Origin: Hordeum vulgare subsp. vulgare
Lineage: Eukaryota; Streptophyta; Magnoliopsida; Poales; Poaceae
DNA: 64,000 nucleotides
Assembly: GCF_904849725.1 (NCBI RefSeq)
Contig: NC_058519.1
Coordinates: 533,208,316 to 533,272,315, forward strand
Direction of reading: 5' to 3'
In this document: piece after piece, positions 34,632-46,930 of the stretch
Numbering within the stretch: the stretch's first letter is position 1
How the letters are laid out: every line of letters starts with the position of its first letter
Position numbers and translations under genes: made by a program
The notes under the pieces: generated by a model
Told to the model about the DNA's origin: nothing
The model's database searches: none
What the model saw: the letters and a program-made list of their open reading frames with translations, nothing else

Positions 34632-35468
34632 CTAATTTTTCTTTGGCCGCCTTCTTATCAGCCAGATACTTGGGGCAATTGCGCTTCTAGTGCCCATACC
34701 CTTGCAATAGTAACACTCTGTTTCAGGCTTAGGTCCAGCTTTGGGTTTCTTCGTCGGATTGGCAACAGGCTTGCCGCTCTTCTTTGAATTACCCTTCTTG
34801 CCTTTGTCGTTTCTCTTGAAACTAGTGGTCTTATTCACCATCAACACTTGATGCTCTTTACGGAGTTCAGACTCTGCGACTTTCAGCATCGCAAACAACT
34901 CGCCGGGAGACTTGTTCATCCCTTGCATGTTGTAGTTCAACACAAAGCCTTTATAGCTTGGCGGCAGTAATTGAAGGATTCTGTCAGTGATAGCTCCTTG
35001 CGGGAGTTCAATCCCCAACTCAGCTAGACGGTTTCAGTACCCAGACATTTTGAGCACATGTTCACTGACAGACGAGTTCTCCTCCATCTTGCAAGCATAG
35101 AATTTATCGGAGGTCTCATACCTCTCGATCCGGGCGTTCTTCTGAAAGATAAACTTCAACTCTTGGAACATCTCAAATGCTCCATGACGCTCAAAGCGAC
35201 GTTGAAGTCTCGGTTCTAAGCCATACAGGACTGCACATTGAACTACTGAGTAGTCCTCCTTATGTGCTAACCAAGCGTTCTTAACATCCTGATCAGCCGT
35301 AGCGGGTGGTTCATCTCCTAGCGCAGCATTAAGGACATAATCCTTCTTCCCAGCTTGTAAGATTAGCTTAAGATTACGAGCCCAGTCTACAAAGTTGCTT
35401 CCATCATCTTTCAACTTAGCTTTCTCTAGGAACGTATTAAAATTCAGGATGACTGTCGCGTGAGCCAT
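34632..35468 (-). pseudogene. Copia B gag
   Basis: Starts MAHATVILNFNTFLEKAKLK at 35468, which is the copia gag (UBN2-like) N-terminus, and continues to KMSGY at 35034, where a stop breaks it. The second block, 34632-35018, has FVLNYNMQGMNKSPGELF and a lysine-rich tail leading to a damaged zinc knuckle, CYYCKGMGTRSAI: the CCHC motif loses its His and last Cys because of a frameshift near 34690. Gag forms the virus-like particle that packages element RNA. Confidence 0.85.
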
Positions 35469-36709
35469 GATCTACAACATAAATATATTCAAAGTGGACT
35501 TAGACTATGTTCAAGATAATTAGAGTTTAACTTAATCAAATTACTCGCTAAACTCCCACTCAAAAAGTACATCTCTCTAGTCATTTGAGTGGTTCATGAT
35601 CCACTTACACTTGCTCAAGTCCGATCATCACGTGAGTTGAGCATAGTTTCAGTGGTAAGCATCCCCATGCTAATCATATCATCTATATGATTCATGATCG
35701 ACCTTTCGGTCTCATGTGTTCCGAGGCCATGTATGCACATGCTAGGCTCGTCAAGCTTAACCCGAGTGTTCCGCGTGCGCAACTGTTTTGCACCCGTTGT
35801 ATGTGAACGTTGAGTCTATCACACCCGATCATCACGTGGTGTCTCGAAACGATGAACTGTAGCAATGGTGCATAGTCGGGGAGAACACAATTTCGTCTTG
35901 AAATTTTAGTGAGAGATCACCTCATAATGCTACCGTCGTTCTAAGAAAAATAAGGTGCATAAAAGGATTAACATCACATGCAATTCATAAGTGACATGAT
36001 ATGGCCGTCATTACGTGCTCCTTGATCTCCATCACCAAAGCACCAGCACGATCTTCTTGTCACCGACGCCACACCATGATCTCCATCAACGTGTCGCCAT
36101 CGGGGTTGTCATGCTACTCATGCTATTACTACTAAAGCTACATCCTAGCAAAATAGTAAACGCATCTGCAAGCATAAACGTTAGTTATAAAGACAACCCT
36201 ATGGCTCCTGCCGATTGCCGTACCATCATGTGCAAGTCGATATTATCTATTACAACATGATCATCTCATACATCCAATATATCACATCACATCGTTGGCC
36301 ATATCACATCACAAGCATACCCTGCAAAAACAAGTTAGACGTCCTCTAATTTTGTTGTTGCATGTGTTACGTGGTGACCATGGGTATCTAGTAGGATCAC
36401 ATCTTACTTACGCAAACACCACAACGGAGATATATGAGTTGCTATTTAACCTCATCCAAGGACCTCCTCGGTCAAATCCGATTCAACTAAAGTTGGAGAA
36501 ACTGACACCCGCCAGTCATCTTTGAGCAACGGAGTTACTCGTAGCGATGAAACCAGTCTCTCGTAAGCATACGAGTAATGTCGGTCCGAGCCACTTCGAT
36601 CCAACAATACCGCGGAATCAAGAAAAGACTAAGGAGGGCAGCAAAATGCACATCACCGCCCACAAAAACTTTTGTGTTCTACTCGAGAAGACATCTACGC
36701 ATGAACCTA
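35469..36709 (-). other. Copia B untranslated leader
   Basis: Leader between gag and the primer-binding site. It shares long blocks with the leader of element A in opposite orientation (around 35640-35910 versus 17460-17720). No coding region is supported. Confidence 0.6.
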
Positions 36710-36723
36710 GCTCATGATGCCAC
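36710..36723 (-). promoter_or_regulatory. Copia B primer-binding site
   Basis: Reads GTGGCATCATGAGC on the minus strand, directly inside the 5' LTR. Identical to the site in element A. Confidence 0.72.
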
Positions 36724-38541
36724 TGTTGGGGAACGTCGCATGGGAAACAAAAAATTTCCTACGCGCACAAAGACCTATCATGGTGATGTCCATCTACGAG
36801 AGGAGATGTGTGATCTACGTACCCTTGTAGACCATACAGCAGAAGCGTTAGTGAACGCGGTTGATGTAGTGGAACGTCCTCACGTCCCTCGATCCGCCCC
36901 GCGAACTATCCCGCGATCAGTTCCACGATCTAGTGCCGAACGGACGGCACCTCCGCGTTCAGCACACGTACAGCTCGACGATGATCTCGGCCTTCTTGAT
37001 CCAGCAAGAGAGACGGAGAGGTAGAAGAGTTCTCCGGCAGCGTGACGGCGCTCCGGAGGTTGGTGATGATCTCGTCTCAGCAGGGCTCCGCCCGAGCTCC
37101 GCAGAAACGCGATCTAGAGGTAAAACCGTGGAGATATGTGGTCGGGCTGCCGTGGCAAAGTTGTCTCAAATCAGCCCTAAAACTCCACTATATATAGGAG
37201 GAGGAGGGGGAGCCCTGCCTTGGGGTCCAAGGACTCCCAAGGGGGTCGGCCGAGTCCAAGGGGGAAGGTCTCCCCCCCCCCCCAAACCGAGTCCTACTTG
37301 GTTTGGAAGGTCGAGTCCTTCTTCCCTTTCCCACCTCCTTCTTTTTTTTCTCTTTGATTTTTCTTCCAATGCGCATAGGGCTCTTTTGGGCTGTCCCACC
37401 AGCCCACTAAGGGCTGGTGCGGCACCCCCAATGCCTATGGGCTTCCCCGGGGTGGGTTGCCCCCTCCGGTGAACTCCCGGAACCCATTCGTCATTCCCGG
37501 TACATTCCCGGTAACTCCGAAAACCTTCCGGTAATCAAATGAGGTCATCCTATATATCAATCTTTGTTTCCGGACCATTCCGGAAACCCTCGTGACGTCC
37601 GTGATCTCATCCGGGACTCCAAACAACATTCGGTAACCAACCATATAACTCAAATACGCATAAAACAACGTCGAACCTTAAGTGTGCAGACCCTGCGGGT
37701 TCGAGAACTATGTAGACATGACCCGAGAGACTCCTCGGTCAATATCCAATAGTGGAACCTGGATGCCCATATTGGATCCTACATATTCTACGAAGATCTT
37801 ATCATTTGAACCTCAGTGCCAAGGATTCATATAATCCCGTATGTCATTCCCTTTGTCCTTCGGTATGTTACTTGCCCGAGATTCGATCGTCAGTATCCGC
37901 ATACTATTTCAATCTCGTTTACCGGTAAGTCTCTTTACTCGTTCCGTAATACAAGATACCGCAACTTACACTAAGTCACATTGCTTGCAAGGCTTGTGTG
38001 TGATGTTGTATTACCGAGTGGGCCCCGAGATACCTCTCCGTCACACGGAGTGACAAATCCCAGTCTCGATCCATACTAACTCAACGAACACCTTCGGAGA
38101 TACCTGTAGAGCATCTTTATAGTCACCCAGTTACATTGCGACGTTTGATACACACAAACTTTTCCTCCGGTGTTAGTGAGTTATATGATCTCATGGTCAT
38201 AGGAACAAATACTTGACACGCAGAAAACAGTAGCAATAAAATGACACGATCAACATGCTACGTCTATTAGTTTGGGTCTAGTCCATCACGTGATTCTCCT
38301 AATGACGTGATCCAGTTATCAAGCAACAACACCTTGTTCATAATCAGAAGACACTGACTATCGTTGATCAACTGACTAGCCAACTAGAGGATTGCTAGGG
38401 ACAGTGTTTTGTCTATGTATCCACACATGTATATAAGTCTTCATTCAATACAATTATAGCATGGATAATAAACGATTATCTTGATACAGGAATTATAATA
38501 ATAACTATATTTATTATTGCCTCTAGGGCATAATTCCAACA
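36724..38541 (-). repeat. Copia B 5' LTR
   Basis: 1818 bp; on the minus strand it starts TGTTGGAATTATGCCCTAG and ends GTTCCCCAACA. A TATA-like CTATATATA lies near 37189-37197. The TSD GTGGG follows at 38542-38546. Confidence 0.93.
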
Positions 38542-38546
38542 GTGGG

Positions 38547-39888
38547 TTCATGGGGTGTGTGCAGGGGGGGCATGTCAAGATGTGGTGGTCGTCAGTATGA
38601 TGATGGGCTAGAGTATGAATTTCCATTGCCTCTCGGAAACATCCCAAAACACGGCGTCTTCATACACGTACACCAAGGTTTATTTATTTGTTGAGTTGCA
38701 ACCGTCACGGTCTTTCGACGGTTCCCAATGACAAGTCCTTCAGTAGGCTTCTCGGATATCGCGTCTATAGCTGGTGTATAAGAAGAAAACCAACATTTAA
38801 AAAAAACCACCCAAAAGTTTCTTATCTCTTCACTTTTTTGCCTTGTTTTGTTTGGTGTTTCTATTTGGTGTCCCTCCAACATCTTTGCAGCCCTGGAGAG
38901 GCGCTTCTTGACGTCGTCGATGGCATTCCGACGACAAACCACTACATCGTCATACCCCATGGATGTTTGGGGACAGCAATACCCATGAGTCCATGATAGC
39001 TCCGGCGACACCCAATCATCTTCATCGACACACACGATGGGCGGCGTAGGGCAACACCTGCGCGTTCCTGAGGGTGGCGCTGATGTCACTCCGGTGCCCC
39101 ATCTCCAACAACTATGAAGTTTGGGGGCAACATTCTCCCCTCAATCGTCCATAAGGCCGACAACCTTCCGGCATGTCATCAAATCTGCCTCGCCATGAAT
39201 GGCGTGGCCATTCATTCAATAAAGAAGAGCTTTTAACGGTCTACCAATGCCTCTCCTACATCAACACAAAGAGATCATGGGAGCAATGCGACGCGCCAGT
39301 GCGGCCAGTGTGAATCTGTGAAACCCTCCAATCAAGTCGGCGGTCACCGTAGCAGCTCGACGGTCGCGACGAAATCGGTAAAAAAAATTAGGACAAGGCA
39401 TGATGTTTCGCCAAGGAACAAAGACGAGATAGGGCTGGCTCGTTGACCGGCATCGTGCGATCCAACGAGCTCCCTGGAGAACACGAATGTGGATGGACAC
39501 GCCTACACTATTTTACTTTGTTACTAACCAATTATCTTTGAAACGACGCGTACGTTGTCACCGAGATATCATATCTCCGAATTTGTTCTTCACGCTGTAT
39601 ATAAACTATGCGTCGAGTAAAAAAAAAGGTATTCGCTGAGTCAGGCTTGATTTGTTTCGCACTCAAACCTGAATCGGTGAGGGGGCATTTGTTTGATGAG
39701 ATTTTGGCAGCACGAACTGTATGCAAAGTGAGGAGGACTTTAGAAGTAAAAGTTTGTCTAAGTAATGACTTCAATCAATAATATTTAGTTGTACACATGG
39801 AACAAGAAGTGCCTACGTGTACGCGTCTATATTGCATGTGCATGGAGCTTATATTGCATGTGTGTATGAACTACTACTAGTCTAATTT
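38547..39888. other. Interval between copia B and CACTA 2; no gene recognised
   Basis: Mixed-composition sequence. The longest frame, 38592-39089 on the minus strand (165 codons), has no recognised family, and a long 102-codon frame overlaps it on the other strand, so neither is supported. The last three bases, TTT, are the TSD of CACTA 2. Confidence 0.35.
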
Positions 39889-39904
39889 CACTACAGGAAA
39901 AAAC

Positions 39905-40560
39905 TTATAAACCGAGTGCCCGAAACACTTGCCTTATATGTGAAAACACTCGGTTTATTTATATATAAACCAAGTGTTTTCCTCGATTTACACCACACGG
40001 TTTACTAGGGATCGGGCTATCAGATGTAAGCCGAGAGCCATAGCAAAAACAGTCGGTTTATATATAAACCGAGCAGTGAACTGTAAGTCGAGTGCCACCA
40101 GGCACCCGGTTTATACCTGACGGCACCCTGACCCTAACGGCAAGCCACGTCATCGTTTATATAAACCGAGGGCCAACATTTACACGGTTTATATATAAAC
40201 CAATTGCCAACGGTCGCACGGTTTATATATAAACCGAGTGCCAACCGTCGCACGGTTTATATATTGCCAAATGCGCGCGCACAGTTTATATATAAACCGA
40301 GTGCCAACAGTGCACACGATTTATACAATTTTACATATTAGCCGAGCTGCACTATAAACCGGATGCCACACCATTAGCGAGGGTCACGCCATATATGCTT
40401 ATAATCCGGGTGCCAAGCCCTGGGACACAAGGTTTATATCCTATAAACCGGGTGCCAAGCCCTGGGACACACGGTTTATATGCTGAACTGCCTTATAAAC
40501 CGGGTTCCAAGCCCTGGACACACGGTTTATATACCAGCTACCCTATAAACCAAATGCCAC
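39905..40560. repeat. CACTA 2 left sub-terminal repeats
   Basis: Many copies of ATAAACCGAGTGCC and its complement, often paired as CGGTTTATATATAAACCGAG, a 20-base palindrome. Within it, 40409-40545 is a three-copy tandem repeat of about 55-60 bp with GTGCCAAGCCCTGGGACAC. These are likely binding sites for the element-encoded protein. Confidence 0.85.
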
Positions 40561-40621
40561 AATGTGGAACACGCACCTTACATCATACACACACACACAC
40601 ACATTCAGATAGCAGAAGCAG

Positions 40622-40628
<7 letters not shown>

Positions 40629-40683
<55 letters not shown>

Positions 40684-40723
40684 ATATATCCAACAAAGAT
40701 CACAATAAGTTCTGGAACAGCAG

Positions 40724-40771
<48 letters not shown>
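40629..40771. repeat. Two (TA)n microsatellites
   Basis: TA runs at about 40629-40679 and 40730-40771. Each is preceded by AGCAACAACATATA, which also recurs at 40783 with only a short TA run, so a unit containing the microsatellite seed was duplicated three times and the TA tract expanded in two copies. Confidence 0.9.
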
Positions 40772-40773
<2 letters not shown>

Positions 40774-41559
40774 GGGAGCAGCAACAACATATATATCCAA
40801 CTACAATATATTACAAGTTCACCAAACAATAAGTTTAGAGTACATACACGCATACATATCCAATATAGTATCACAAAAGCATGCGTACAACAGCAACAAG
40901 AATTCACAAACGAAAGGATCATGAGTTCAAAGTCCACAGATGCATACATATTCAACAAGGGTTCACAACAACATGCCTACATATGCAACAAGAGTTCACA
41001 AACGAAATCATGTGTTCCAAGTTCACACCAAGCATGAGTTCAACCTAAAATATGCAATGAGCTTCCACCGCAGCATGTATGCCAACCATCGACGACATCC
41101 TCAATGCAAACCTATAAATTCATTACAACACACATAAGTTTCCAAAGTTAAATTGCAAATGATTGGTCAGGCACAAGATTCAACAAGCATCAACAACCTA
41201 AGAAGTATGAATAATATAAGGATCAACACTTGTGGGCTTGTATGAATAATATAAGAAGTATGAATAATATAAGGATCAACAAGCAGCAATGCACAAGTTG
41301 TGAGTGGAGGCACAACCAACGGCAAGACACAAGCATCAACAATGCACAAGCATAGACAACTACCTCGAGTGCTCATTGTGGTGTGAAGGTCAAAGCATCT
41401 TGAGCCAAAGCGCGTGTCGTTGGGCTTGCTTGGGAAGGTGTACATCCAGCAACCACAAAGTTATTGGAGCCTTCTCCTAACTGAGGACACTTCAAACATG
41501 AGACGGTAAGATGGTAAGATGCTTTAAGCATGATGGTAATGCATGGTTGAAAAGTTGAA

Positions 41560-42760
41560 TACTTACAGAGCTGAAAGTAGGAAAAGGCGGAATAGGAGGA
41601 AGATCTGGCAAAATAGAACTCTGCATATTATTACTGAATCGAGCAAACGTCTCCTGCAAGGCTGGCTGTTGTTTAGCCATGAATTCCTGCTGCTAAATTA
41701 GGGCTTGTTGCATTGTCATGGTTTGCTCCTGTTGAAATAGGGCATTGGCCTGAGCCTCCAGCCGCAACCTGGTTTCTTCCTGTCGTAGCCTGCTTTCTTA
41801 CTCTAGGCGGGCCTACAATATGTGAGCACAACAAGTTCACCATCATTGCAATGTAAAGAAGAAATCAGAAGAAGATTAGTGAAGCAAAGCATACATTGAA
41901 TTGATGCAGCATGTCCATCCCAGGCTGTGGGCGACGCTCAATAGCAGAACCTGAGCTTGATGTGGTTGCACGGATGTGGGCGAGTTTTGGAATGTCCTTC
42001 TTACGGAAGGAACCATCACTATATGTATTAATCCTCAAGCCAGCCCCTCGGTTAATCCACCCGCCTTCCGGTTTCTTTGACTTACGGGCGAGACATAATC
42101 CCGTGAAGGTATTGAGCAGCTCTTCACCCTCACCTCTCTCCCTATTCTGCAATAGAAGCAATAATATCCATAAGGGCACAAGTTGAGAAGTTCATTACCC
42201 GAATGATATTATTACCTTCTTCTGCACGTAAGCGTGGAGGTTGAGGTTGCCTTGAAGGTGTACCGGACCACCCATCAAGGCACGTCGCTTCGAAGAAGCT
42301 GTGTGTGTGGCCCTCCACTCCGGGTTTATCCACTTGGATATGATTTGCTGGTAGCAAGGAATCTTGTTGTTGCACCATGGAGGAACCGCCTGAAACATGT
42401 CAAGTATATCCAACTTACAAATGAAACTAAGTAGTTTTAATCTAGGCAATCACAACTAGATGGAAACTACCTTCATGTACATGGAACGGGTAAGCTTCAT
42501 GTACATGGAACGGGTAAGATGCACTCTACGGGCTAGCGGCCTTGGAAGAAGCATCTTGCATTCATGTACAAAATACTTCACCACGGAATTGACGCGAGCC
42601 TCGGAAGGCATTTGCATATACATAAACTTTATGAGGCGAAAGATTCTTACCTCGAAGCGTGCTCGGCAACAGCTGCCCCTACAGCAAAAAAACCTTGCGA
42701 CGACGGTCCCAACATCAAACTGATTTGTGTCCTGCAATAAAGTACAATCTGGGATCAAAC
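41560..42760 (-). pseudogene. En/Spm-type CACTA transposase-associated protein, decayed
   Basis: Minus-strand exon-like pieces in order: 42460-42758 with VKYFVHECK; about 42220-42345 with KWINPEWRATHTASSKRRAL then MGGPVHLQGNLNLHAYVQKK; 41880-42110 with LCLARKSKKPEGG and then RKKDIPKLAHIRAT; and 41560-41820 with a glutamine- and leucine-rich stretch (RLRQEETRLRLEAQANALF, then a Q-rich segment). The pattern W..PEW...H..S..RR and HHQGNLNL resembles the plant transposase family of CACTA elements (Ptta/En/Spm, Pfam Transposase_24), as remembered. The last piece has in-frame TAA and TAG. Not functional. Confidence 0.65.
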
Positions 42761-43480
42761 AATATGTAGTTGTTCCTTAACTAAACAATACTTCAGTATA
42801 TATCCCATCAAATGTGACTGGAAGTAAAAAAGAAACACATTCAGCTCTTGATAAGTGGGTTTACAGTTATGCACTTAGTAAACTTCCAGACGTCATTGCT
42901 CAAGCTCAAAAGTATGACTGGGTATGGCAAGCCCACTGAAAAGACCAAGATTGAACTCCTGTACTCTGAAAGAGATCCCCTGCAAATATCCGAAACGGAA
43001 TTCAGACAACAAGATAAGAAATTTGCAGGACAGAGGTGAGAACTTGTATGCTGAATGGCTTCCATATGAGTCTTCTTCCTCCAAACAGACAAAATTGACA
43101 AGAACATCGACGCAGCTCAAATCATAATACATATATACTGAAACTACTGAAATATCGTTGACTGAAGTTGGATTCTTTTGGACAGGCAAGAACAGTAGTA
43201 TTACTGAAACTACTCAAATCCAAATATATATATATATACAAACCCATTCAGTAACTGTAAAAAAGAAACACATTCAGCTCAAATCTTAATACATATATAC
43301 TGAAACTACTGAAATCCAAATATATAGTATATATGCCAGATCTTGCCATATTGTTTCCTGAAGCTGGGTTATTTTGGATAGGCAAGAATAGTAATATACT
43401 GAAACTACTGAAATAATGTACTGATATTGCTGAAACTTCAGAAAAATGAGCAATCGAGCATTGCATAGTTCCATGTAATT
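42761..43480. other. CACTA 2 interior with local duplications; no gene recognised
   Basis: Contains repeated short blocks: ACTGAAACTACTGAAAT recurs near 43137, 43299 and 43398, and AAACACATTCAGCTC near 42834 and 43267. No coding region is supported, although this could be intron of the adjacent transposase gene. Confidence 0.4.
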
Positions 43481-44029
43481 GTTAGTATATACTGAAGGGG
43501 CGCTACCTTGGGCTGCTCTGGCCGCTGGAGGAGGAACGGGGTGGCTGCACCTCAGGAAAAATTGCTCCGGGGCGCTCTTCTCCTCTTCACAGAACAGGCT
43601 GCCGCTGGAGGAGGCCCGAGGGGAACGACGCGCTTCTCCTATTCAACGAACAGGTTGCCGCTGGAGGAGGCCCGAGGGGAACGACACTCTTCTCCTCGTC
43701 GACGACCTCAACCCTAACGGACGGTGGACGAGGGGCGGCGGCGACGGCGGCCGGTCATGACTTCGGGGTCTGGAGGAGACGGACGACACCGGATGGTGGG
43801 GTCGGTGGCTGTCGGTGGATGGGTGGGGGCTGGGGCCGGCGCGGCGGCCAGAGGATATCGGCGGCGCGGCGGGAAGAGGATTTCGGCGGCGGGGAAAAAA
43901 TGCAGGCAGAGCTATCGATTTGGGGATTTAGGCGGCGCGGGGAGAGGATTTTGGCTACGCGCCGGATTTTTTGCCAAGTCCCGTGTCGTTTGTGCTCTAT
44001 GAGGGAAAAGGTAAGCCGAGTGTAAAGTA
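43481..44029 (-). repeat. GC-rich block with ~57-bp tandem repeat
   Basis: Two units (43573-43629, 43630-43685) plus the start of a third. Each contains TTCTCCT, then GCCGCTGGAGGAGGCCCGAG and GGGAACGA. The block continues GC-rich to about 43990. On the minus strand it lies upstream of the transposase remnant and may be its promoter or 5' UTR; that is inference. Confidence 0.7.
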
Positions 44030-44186
44030 CTCCCTCCCTCCGTTCCTAAGACCTTTTAGATATTGCACTATAAACTACATACGGATGTACATAGACATAT
44101 TTTAGAATTTAGATTCACTCATTTTGCTCGGTATGTAGTCTCCTAGTGTAATCTCTAAAAGGTCTTATATTTTGAAACGGAGGGAG
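44030..44186. mobile_element. Stowaway-type MITE, 157 bp
   Basis: Starts CTCCCTCCCTCCGTTCCTAA and ends ...TTTTGAAACGGAGGGAG, with complementary inner repeats ACCTTTTAGA and TCTAAAAGGT. TA TSDs are at 44028-44029 and 44187-44188. Nested in CACTA 2. Confidence 0.9.
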
Positions 44187-45195
44187 TAGTTCTACACGGT
44201 TTACTTTTTTATTTCATTACAACTATATTTTTTTATTCCTCATAAGAAAACCGTGTTATTTTATTCTATTTTATTTTTATTTTTTTAATATTTTGTGTAT
44301 TTTCTTTTAAAAAGGGTTGGACTGGCCACCAGGGCGTTCGAAGTGTCCCCCCTCTCCCGCGACCGCGTCGCCCCTGCGGGCGATCGGCCGCGGCCAGCCT
44401 CCCCTTCCTTCAGCCCCCTCTCCCTCTCCTCTCTGCCGCCTTCGCTGGCACCCGCGGCCGGCCTGGCTCCGGGGTCGCTGGTGGCGGAGGCCCCCAGATC
44501 TTCCCCTCTTTGTGGCTCTACGCGCGGGGGGGGGGGCACCGGGGGGTGCTCCTAGGCGTCGATGGTCCGTGTGGCAGCGAGGCTCCCCGACACCGGACGG
44601 CTGGGCGGCGGCGACGGCGTTGGCGGCGGGCTGATGCTGCGGCGTGACCTGGCAACGGCCTCCCGACACAAATTTGCGCCCTACGGGGCCCATCTAGGCC
44701 TGGGGCGGGTCTTACGGTGGAGCGGGTCTGAGGCGAAACTTCCGGGAGGCAGGGCAGCGACGACGAGCGGCTAGGTGCTGGCGGCGCCGTCACCAACCCG
44801 TTGCAGCATGGCCGTCGGTTGACGCCTCCCTCCGGTCTCCTTGGCCTCGTGTTGGTGTTCGCAGTGAGACAACCTGGATGTTGGCGCAACCGTGATGGTG
44901 CATGGGGTTGGGCAGTGGTTTCGCTGGTCGGCTTTGGTTGGGCATTGGGGTTTGGAGTGCGGGGCGATTCCTAGCCGGTTCGGTCGGCTCCGATGCGGTG
45001 ATGCTGGCGGTTGCCACCATTCCTTCCTCGGGGGTGTGTCTTTGGTAGCCATCCACTACCTCCTTCCGCGTGCCAGGGAAAACCCTAGGATTTGTCCGAG
45101 CAGCAGCGTCATCGATGTCACATCCCTTCTTGGAGGTGCTGCTTGACACGCGGCGGATCGGAGCCTCGGGCTGTGGTGTTTTGTCTCCGGAAAAT
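44187..45195. other. CACTA 2 GC-rich interior; no gene recognised
   Basis: Very GC-rich from about 44330, with a run of G at 44525-44535. Long open frames on both strands (for example 44790-45263 minus and 45092-45463 plus) are expected from the composition and show no family signature. It may include captured host UTR or exon sequence, but I cannot identify any. Confidence 0.35.
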
Positions 45196-46192
45196 GGTAC
45201 GATGCTGGAAATCCTCGGGATCAGGCACGGTGTCATCACATGGCCCCTGTAGGGTGTGGTCAAAGTTTGGACACGTTCCGAGTAAGCCTCACCTAAGGCT
45301 GCTTGTATACTGCACCATCTTCGAGGTAATCTCTTCCTATCGAGAGGGAACGTATCAGGTTTCGAAGGAAGTGTGGGTCATGTTGCTCCGTTGGCCGCGA
45401 AACTTCTCCTGCTCTCAAAGGAGGCAATCGAATGACACGTGTCAGGCGCCTGCATTTTTCTAACCCACCTGCAATATTTGAGACTTTTATTGCACTTCTA
45501 GGGTTTCGACGTTGGAAATTGCAGATCTACAAGGCGACACATGAAATCATGCTCAGAAGCAGCACGAAAAATCATATGTTGATGTATTTGTGACATGGGC
45601 ATGCCTTGTGCAGGTCTGGGAGGGGCAGGACCAGCCATTGGGGGTGCGAAATTACCTCGGCGACATGCTTGATACAACCGTTTGAATCCTCGGATAATGG
45701 TACGATGCTGGAAATCCTCGGTATCACGCACAGCGTCATCACATGGCCCCTGTAGGGATGTGTTCAAAGTTTGGGCACGTTTCGAGTAGGCCTCACCTGA
45801 GGCCGCTGCTAAAATGCACCATCTTCGAGGTAGTCTCTCGGTATCGAGAGGGAACATATCAGGTTTGTGAAGCAAGTGCGGGTCATATTGCTCCGTTGAC
45901 CTCGAAACTTCTCGTGCTCTCAAAGGAGGCCATCAAAAGACACATGCCAGGCCCCCGCATTTTTCTGACCCGCCTGCAATATTTGAGACATTTATTGCGC
46001 TTCTAGGGTTTCAGTGTCCGAAATTGTAGATCTATAAGGCGACATATGAAATCATGCCTAGAAGCGGCATGGAAAATCCTATGTGATGTATTTGTGACAT
46101 GGGTATGCCTTGTGCAGGTGTGGGAGGGGCAGGCCCAACCATCGGGGGTGCGAAATTACCTTGACGACATGCCTGATCCAACCGTTTGAATC
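45196..46192 (+). repeat. Tandem duplication with 503-bp period
   Basis: Copy 1 (45196-45698) and copy 2 (45699-46192) both start GGTACGATGCTGGAAATCCT and both end near ACCGTTTGAATC. They share blocks such as GTCATCACATGGCCCCTGTA and CAAAGGAGGC and differ by scattered substitutions, so the duplication is old. No coding region is shared in frame between the copies. Confidence 0.88.
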
Positions 46193-46519
46193 GACAGCAC
46201 TAGGTGCAGCACCAACATTGTAGGCGCAGAACCTTCTTGTGATACTGTTGTGTTTGTGAGGAAAGTGTCACATCAAAAACTTGTATTGGTTATGTATACA
46301 TTGCAACACCCTTTCATAAATATATTTGGGTAAAACCCATGTCGGTGCGGTCTTTCTACGCTCGCTCGCACCGTTTTCAGTGATGCACCGGCCGTAGGGC
46401 CCGCAAGGTCCATAGTCGACATGAGAGACATTCTTGTGGTAAAATAGATAAACAAATAATAATAAAGCATTAAACATAAATGCAGGGGAAATCACTTTAG
46501 AACTTTTTTGAATTTGAAA

Positions 46520-46930
46520 ATTTATAAAAAGTAAACCGAGTGCTTGTGTGGAACACACGGCTTATATTGCGTGTAAGCCGAGTGTTTTTTGTCAAGCACA
46601 CGGCTTATAGTCTGTATAAGCCGTGTGCTTCATCGGGTCACTCGGGTTACACCTTACGGCTTGACGGCGCCGTCAGCCGCCTCTGTTGGAGACACGTGGT
46701 AGGTATTTTTACCGGGTGACATGCTAGAAGCCGAGTGTTTTATGCGTAGATACCGTGTGTCGCTATAAACCGAGAGCTTTTTCGGGTCACTCGGTTTATA
46801 GGATAGCATAAGCCGAGTGCTTTGTTGTTACTGGGTGTGTTTTATGTGAAACACGGCTTATATGCCGATAAGTCGAGTGCCCGAAAAAAAGCACTCGGCT
46901 TATGGCTTACCACACGGTAAAACAGTTTTT
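46520..46930. repeat. CACTA 2 right sub-terminal repeats
   Basis: Repeats of TAAGCCGAGTG and CGGCTTATA, the same design as the left end but with the C-to-T variant AAGCCG mixed with AAACCG. They confirm the right boundary. Confidence 0.85.

Larger units (their letters stand above)
29624..38541 (-). mobile_element. Copia element B (BARE1/WIS/Angela-like), full length, 8.9 kb
   Basis: Complete LTR retrotransposon on the minus strand: 5' LTR 36724-38541, interior 31439-36723, 3' LTR 29624-31438, and perfect TSD GTGGG at 29619-29623 and 38542-38546. By eye the LTRs differ at roughly 27 of 1815 positions (about 1.5 %). The primer-binding site GTGGCATCATGAGC (reverse of 36710-36723) and polypurine tract CAAGTGGGAGAC (reverse of 31439-31450) are present. 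Coding domains are far better preserved than in element A, but not intact. Confidence 0.95.

Noticed and set aside
38592..39089. 165-codon minus-strand frame
   Set aside because: No recognised family, no clear start context, and a 102-codon frame overlaps it on the other strand.
40395..41037. Two long plus-strand frames with repeated Tyr-Ile
   Set aside because: Artefact of the TA microsatellites (TATATA reads as Tyr-Ile).
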